Assembly: GCA_038225855.1 (NCBI GenBank)
Contig: JBBRQU010000001.1
Span: 62,001 to 126,000, forward strand
Direction of reading: 5' to 3'
Length of the DNA stretch: 64,000 nucleotides
Source of the DNA: CAHJXF01 sp038225855
Lineage (GTDB): Bacteria; Pseudomonadota; Gammaproteobacteria; Burkholderiales; Burkholderiaceae_D
The notes under the pieces are model-generated. The model saw nothing but the letters and a program-made list of their open reading frames with translations. It was not told where the DNA came from and searched no databases. This document shows, in pieces, positions 60,469 through 64,000 of this stretch; the first letter of the stretch is position 1; each line of letters starts with the position of its first letter. Position numbers and translations under genes: made by a program.

Positions 60469-61560
60469 ATGTTCGCAAAACGTCTTGGCCAGGCGGCGTT
60501 GTCGCTGTGCTTGCTCGCTCCATTCACTATTCAGGCGGCGGCCACTTATAGCGGTTTCTATGTTTTCGGCGACAGCCTGTCCGATGGCGGGAGCGACTTC
60601 GCTTTGTCGTCGGCGATCCACTCGCAGATCAACGCCTTTCCGATCACACCCGGCGCGCCGGCCGATTTTCAGGGCCGCTTCAGCAACGGCCCGGTCGCGG
60701 TCGACTATGTTGCGGCGCGCCTTGGCCTGCCGCTCACTGCGCACTACCTGACGCCGCCCTTCCTCGGCGGACTGACCGGCGGAACCAATTACGCACAAGG
60801 CGGCGCGACCAGCGGAGTCGAGAATGCGTCGCTGCCCGCCCAGCTCGGGCCTGGCCTGGTGACCGGCTTCAAGGGCACCGCCGCAGAGGTCAACGACTAT
60901 CGCGCGGCGCACGCATTCGCCGATCCCAACGCCGCATATTTCGTGTGGGCCGGCGCGAACGATTTCCTTCATCCGGGCGCCGCCGCAATTGCTGGTTCGT
61001 GCGTGAACTCCCCCAACCCGCCCATCTGCACGGCCGTGACCAACATCGCGAACTCGATCTCGTCGCTCGCGGTGATCGGCGCGCATCACATCCTCGTGCC
61101 CAACCTGCCCGACCTGGGTAAGACGGCCAGTGCGATCGCCGCGGGTCCCGGGGTCCAGGCCGCTTTGACGGCGGTGACGATCGGCTTCAACAACGCGCTC
61201 GGAGCGGCGCTGGCCGGGATATCGAGCTTGTTCCCGGACACGGTGATTCCTTTCGATACCTTCTCGTTCTTCAATCAGGTGCTTGCCGACCCGCTCGCGT
61301 ATGGATTTTTCGATACGACGCACGCATGCCTGACGGGGGGCTCCGAGAGCGCAACGTCGGTGATCAGCGCGACGTGTGCCGCGATCGGACCGGACCACTA
61401 CGTCTTCTGGGACGGCATCCATCCGACGACCCACACCCAAGCGTTGCTGGGCCAGCGCCTGGCTGCGGCGCTCGGCGTGCCTGAGCCTTCGGAGCTGGCG
61501 TTGCTGGGGCTTGGATTGATTGCGCTCTTTGCGGCGCGCGGGCGCAGGCGCGTTCGCTGA
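60469..61560 (+). CDS. GDSL/SGNH esterase with PEP-CTERM sorting signal
   Basis: A 363-residue exported esterase/lipase. A signal peptide (AALSLCLLAPFTIQAAA) is followed by the SGNH nucleophile block FYVFGDSLSDGG, the oxyanion glycine/Asn blocks GTNYAQGGA and FVWAGANDF, and the Asp-His pair in FWDGIHPTTH. The C-terminus has a PEP-CTERM signal (VPEPSELALLGLGLIALFAARGRRRVR split: PEP motif, hydrophobic helix, basic tail), which exosortase systems recognise in EPS-producing bacteria. The exosortase itself is not in this window. The ATG at 60469 has GAGGAG upstream. Confidence 0.9.
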   Translation: MFAKRLGQAALSLCLLAPFTIQAAATYSGFYVFGDSLSDGGSDFALSSAIHSQINAFPITPGAPADFQGRFSNGPVAVDYVAARLGLPLTAHYLTPPFLGGLTGGTNYAQGGATSGVENASLPAQLGPGLVTGFKGTAAEVNDYRAAHAFADPNAAYFVWAGANDFLHPGAAAIAGSCVNSPNPPICTAVTNIANSISSLAVIGAHHILVPNLPDLGKTASAIAAGPGVQAALTAVTIGFNNALGAALAGISSLFPDTVIPFDTFSFFNQVLADPLAYGFFDTTHACLTGGSESATSVISATCAAIGPDHYVFWDGIHPTTHTQALLGQRLAAALGVPEPSELALLGLGLIALFAARGRRRVR

Positions 61561-61570
61561 ACGGGCAAAG

Positions 61571-61656
61571 GCGTCTTCCCGGCGAAGGCCGGGACCCCAG
61601 TTTCGTGCAGGCGCGCGACGACAGGCAACTTGGACCCCGGCCTTCGCCGGGGTGAC
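61571..61656. repeat. REP-like repeat, type 1, between convergent genes
   Basis: A left unit GCGTCTTCCCGGCGAAGGCC with GGGACCCCAGTTTCG and a right unit TTGGACCCCGGCCTTCGCCG with GGGTGACG in inverted orientation. It separates the convergent esterase and decarboxylase genes and could terminate both. Confidence 0.85.
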
Positions 61657-61694
61657 GTTGTTTATCTATCTGCGCGGAGCGTCGGTGAGAAGTT

Positions 61695-63941
61695 TTATCT
61701 CCGCACGCAGTCCACGAAGAAACACGCCTTTCCTTCGACTCGTTGCTCGACCAGACCGTGAATGTCGGTCTCGAATCCCGGGAACGCGATATTGAATCTC
61801 CGCGCGAATTGCAGATACTCGACGATCGTCTTGTTGAAGCGTTCGCCGGGGATCAATAGCGGAATGCCCGGCGGGTAAGGCGTCAGCAGCACGCTCGTGA
61901 TGCGGCCCTCGAGCGCTTCGATCGGCACGCGATCGATCTCGCGATGGGCCATGCATGCATAGGCTTCCGACGGCTTCATCGCAGGCTGCATGTCGGAGTA
62001 ATACATCTCGGTCGTCACGCGCGCCACGTCGTGCTGCTTGTACATGTCGTGGATCTGCCCGCACAGGTCGCGCAGGCCGACACGCTCGTAGACCGGATAG
62101 GCCTGCACGAACTCGGGCAGGATGCGCCACAGCGGCTGGTTCTTGTCGTAGTCGTCCTTGAACTGCTGAAGCGCCGTGAGCAGCGTGTTCCATCGGCCCT
62201 TGGTGATGCCGATCGTGAACATGATGAAGAACGAATAGAGCCCGGTCTTCTCGACGATCACGCCATGCTCGGCGAGATAGCGCGTCACGATCGACGCCGG
62301 GATGCCGGTCTTGGCGAACTTGCCCGACACATCCAGCCCCGGCGTGACGACCGTGGACTTGATCGGGTCGAGCATGTTGAAGCCGCCCGCGAGATTGCCG
62401 AAGCCGTGCCATTTGTCGTTGGACTTGAGCACCCAGTCGGCCTGCGCGCCGATGCCGTCCTCGACGAGCTTCTCCGGACCCCACACCTTGAACCACCAGT
62501 CGGCGCCGAACTCGGCGTCGATCTTCCTCATCGCACGGCGGAAGTCGAGCGCTTCGAGAATGCTTTCCTCGACCAGCGCGGTCCCTCCCGGCGGCTCCAT
62601 CATCGCGGCCGCGATATCGCATGACGCGATGATCGCGTACTGCGGACTGGTGGAGGTGTGCATCAGGAAAGCTTCGTTGAAGATGGTCGGGTCGAGCTTC
62701 ACGGTCTCGGACTCGCGCACCAGAATCTGCGAGGCCTGCGACAGGCCGGCCAGCATCTTGTGGGTCGACTGCGTCGCATAGATCATCGACGTTTTCGGCC
62801 TCGGCCTGTCGTGGCCGATCGCATGCATGTTGCTGTAGAAATCGTGGAACGACGCGTGCGGACACCACGCTTCGTCGAAATGCAGGTTGTCGATCTTGCC
62901 GTCGAGCATCGTCTTCAAGGTCTCGACGTTGTAGAGCACGCCGTCGTAGGTCGATTGCGTGAGCGTCAGGATGCGCGGCTTCTTGTTGGCGGCGTTGCGC
63001 GCGAAGGGATTGGCTTCGATCTTTCGCGCGATGCTCTCGGGCGTGAACTCGTCCTTCGGAATCGGGCCGATGATGCCCAGATGATTGCGCCTGGGCGTGA
63101 GGAACACGGGTATCGCGCCCGTCATCGTGATCGCGTGCAGGATCGACTTGTGGCAGTTGCGATCGACCACCACGATGTCGTCGGGCGCGACGCTCGCGTG
63201 CCACACGATCTTGTTCGAAGTCGAGGTGCCGTTGGTGACGAAGTAGCAATGGTCCGCATGAAAGATGCGCGCGGCGTTGCGCTCCGAGGCCGCGACCGGG
63301 CCGGTGTGATCGAGCAGTTGCCCCAACTCTTCGACCGCGTTGCACACGTCCGCACGTAGCATGTTCTCGCCGAAGAACTGATGGAACATCTGCCCCACCG
63401 GGCTCTTCAGGAACGCCACGCCGCCCGAATGTCCCGGGCAATGCCACGAGTACGAACCGTCCTGCGCGTAATGCACGAGCGCGCGAAAGAACGGCGGCGC
63501 GAGGCCGTCGAGATAAGCCTTGGCTTCGCGGATGATGTGACGCGCCACGAACTCCGGCGTGTCCTCGAACATGTGAATGAAGCCGTGCAGTTCGCGCAGG
63601 ATGTCGTTGGGAATGTGGCGCGAGGTGCGCGTCTCGCCGTAGATGTAGATCGGTATATCGGCGTTCTTCTTTCGGATCTCTTCGATGAAGGCGCGCAGGT
63701 TGAGGATCGCGGGGTCGAGCTCGGGACCCGGCGTGAACTCCTCGTCGTCGATCGACAGGATGAAGGCCGATGCGCGCGACTGCTGTTGCGCGAATTGCGA
63801 GAGGTCGCCGTAGCTGGTCGCGCCGAGCACTTCCATGCCTTCGGTTTCGATCGCCGCAGCGAGCGCGCGGATGCCCAGACCCGAGGTGTTCTCGGAACGA
63901 AAGTCCTCGTCGATGATGACGATCGGGAAACGGAATTTCAT
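61695..63941 (-). CDS. Orn/Lys/Arg decarboxylase (biodegradative arginine/lysine decarboxylase type)
   Basis: A 748-residue PLP-dependent decarboxylase of fold type I, group III. An N-terminal response-regulator-like wing domain (FPIVIIDEDFRSENTSGLGI) is followed by the catalytic domain with HCPGHSGGVAFLKSPVG, FVTNGTSTSNKIV, FDEAWCPHASFH and the PLP lysine in YATQSTHKMLAGLSQ. The C-terminal domain is intact. Length matches AdiA/CadA-type enzymes (about 715-755). Such enzymes consume protons and make agmatine, cadaverine or putrescine. Which amino acid is used is not certain. The last 59 bases of the window upstream of it show no further gene. Confidence 0.92.
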   Translation of the reverse strand: MKFRFPIVIIDEDFRSENTSGLGIRALAAAIETEGMEVLGATSYGDLSQFAQQQSRASAFILSIDDEEFTPGPELDPAILNLRAFIEEIRKKNADIPIYIYGETRTSRHIPNDILRELHGFIHMFEDTPEFVARHIIREAKAYLDGLAPPFFRALVHYAQDGSYSWHCPGHSGGVAFLKSPVGQMFHQFFGENMLRADVCNAVEELGQLLDHTGPVAASERNAARIFHADHCYFVTNGTSTSNKIVWHASVAPDDIVVVDRNCHKSILHAITMTGAIPVFLTPRRNHLGIIGPIPKDEFTPESIARKIEANPFARNAANKKPRILTLTQSTYDGVLYNVETLKTMLDGKIDNLHFDEAWCPHASFHDFYSNMHAIGHDRPRPKTSMIYATQSTHKMLAGLSQASQILVRESETVKLDPTIFNEAFLMHTSTSPQYAIIASCDIAAAMMEPPGGTALVEESILEALDFRRAMRKIDAEFGADWWFKVWGPEKLVEDGIGAQADWVLKSNDKWHGFGNLAGGFNMLDPIKSTVVTPGLDVSGKFAKTGIPASIVTRYLAEHGVIVEKTGLYSFFIMFTIGITKGRWNTLLTALQQFKDDYDKNQPLWRILPEFVQAYPVYERVGLRDLCGQIHDMYKQHDVARVTTEMYYSDMQPAMKPSEAYACMAHREIDRVPIEALEGRITSVLLTPYPPGIPLLIPGERFNKTIVEYLQFARRFNIAFPGFETDIHGLVEQRVEGKACFFVDCVRR

Positions 63942-64000
63942 GGGACGCGTCCTCGTTCGGAATCGGTTCGAGCACTACGGCCGCTCGGTCGCGTTGCCAC

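Noticed and set aside
1..64000. tRNA, rRNA or riboswitch genes
   Set aside because: I looked through the intergenic gaps and saw no tRNA-like cloverleaf, rRNA segment or recognisable riboswitch core. A covariance-model scan could still find a small RNA I missed.

Overview
The window is a dense, high-GC stretch with short intergenic gaps and many ATGA-type overlaps. It reads as a betaproteobacterium, most likely of the order Burkholderiales; this is inferred from gene content. The main pointers are a membrane urate hydroxylase (PuuD) beside a UraD-allantoate amidohydrolase fusion, a PEP-CTERM-tagged esterase, and many short palindromic REP/BIME-like repeats. I saw no rRNA, tRNA or CRISPR array.

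Layout. 1-8 kb: the end of a DUF1501 gene, then a four-gene peptide-type ABC importer (lipoprotein, two permeases, fused double ATPase) read leftwards. 8-13.2 kb: fabI with a coupled SelD-like pseudoenzyme, then a tldD/pmbA-type pair. 13.2-15.8 kb: a HigBA-like toxin-antitoxin pair with a palindromic operator candidate, an MBL-rhodanese protein and a 1-Cys peroxiredoxin. 15.8-30.1 kb: purine catabolism. xdhA-xdhB-xdhC oxidise hypoxanthine/xanthine to urate, puuD makes 5-hydroxyisourate, hiuH (apparently with an ATC start) makes OHCU, the UraD domain makes allantoin, puuE makes allantoate, and the AllC domain opens allantoate. A tripartite ABC drug-efflux set (NodT, ABC-2 permease, ATPase, HlyD) is embedded in it and coupled to xdhC through a 57-codon ORF. 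30-33.2 kb: an alpha/beta hydrolase and threonine ammonia-lyase, separated by a 266-bp MITE with perfect 25-bp terminal inverted repeats.

33.3-40 kb: a flavin-dependent halogenase-like enzyme with an AttEFGH-like set (LolD-type ATPase, duplicated FtsX permease carrying an AAST minisatellite, AttH/CrtC-like lipocalin with a REP element inside its coding frame). It is followed by a zinc-ribbon/RDD/pilin-like fusion. 41-52 kb: a nickel island with two TonB receptors, a DUF4198 protein, a HupE-type periplasmic domain with an EF-hand loop, a TPR protein, a NiCoT permease, a NicO-family transporter with its own EF-hand loop and His-rich loop, and NikR. Both main promoter regions of this island carry the same bipartite element, GTATGA-N12-TCGTAAYATC, which I propose as the local NikR operator.

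52-64 kb: an ABCB-type exporter; thyA and folA separated by a frameshifted GGDEF gene and a Crp/Fnr-family regulator with two CRP-like palindromes upstream; a DUF4337 protein; a decayed CHAT-domain gene; a CsgG-like lipoprotein; a PEP-CTERM GDSL esterase; and a large Orn/Lys/Arg decarboxylase. At least eleven REP-like elements of two sequence types are scattered through the window, mostly between genes, with one inside an operon and one inside a coding sequence.
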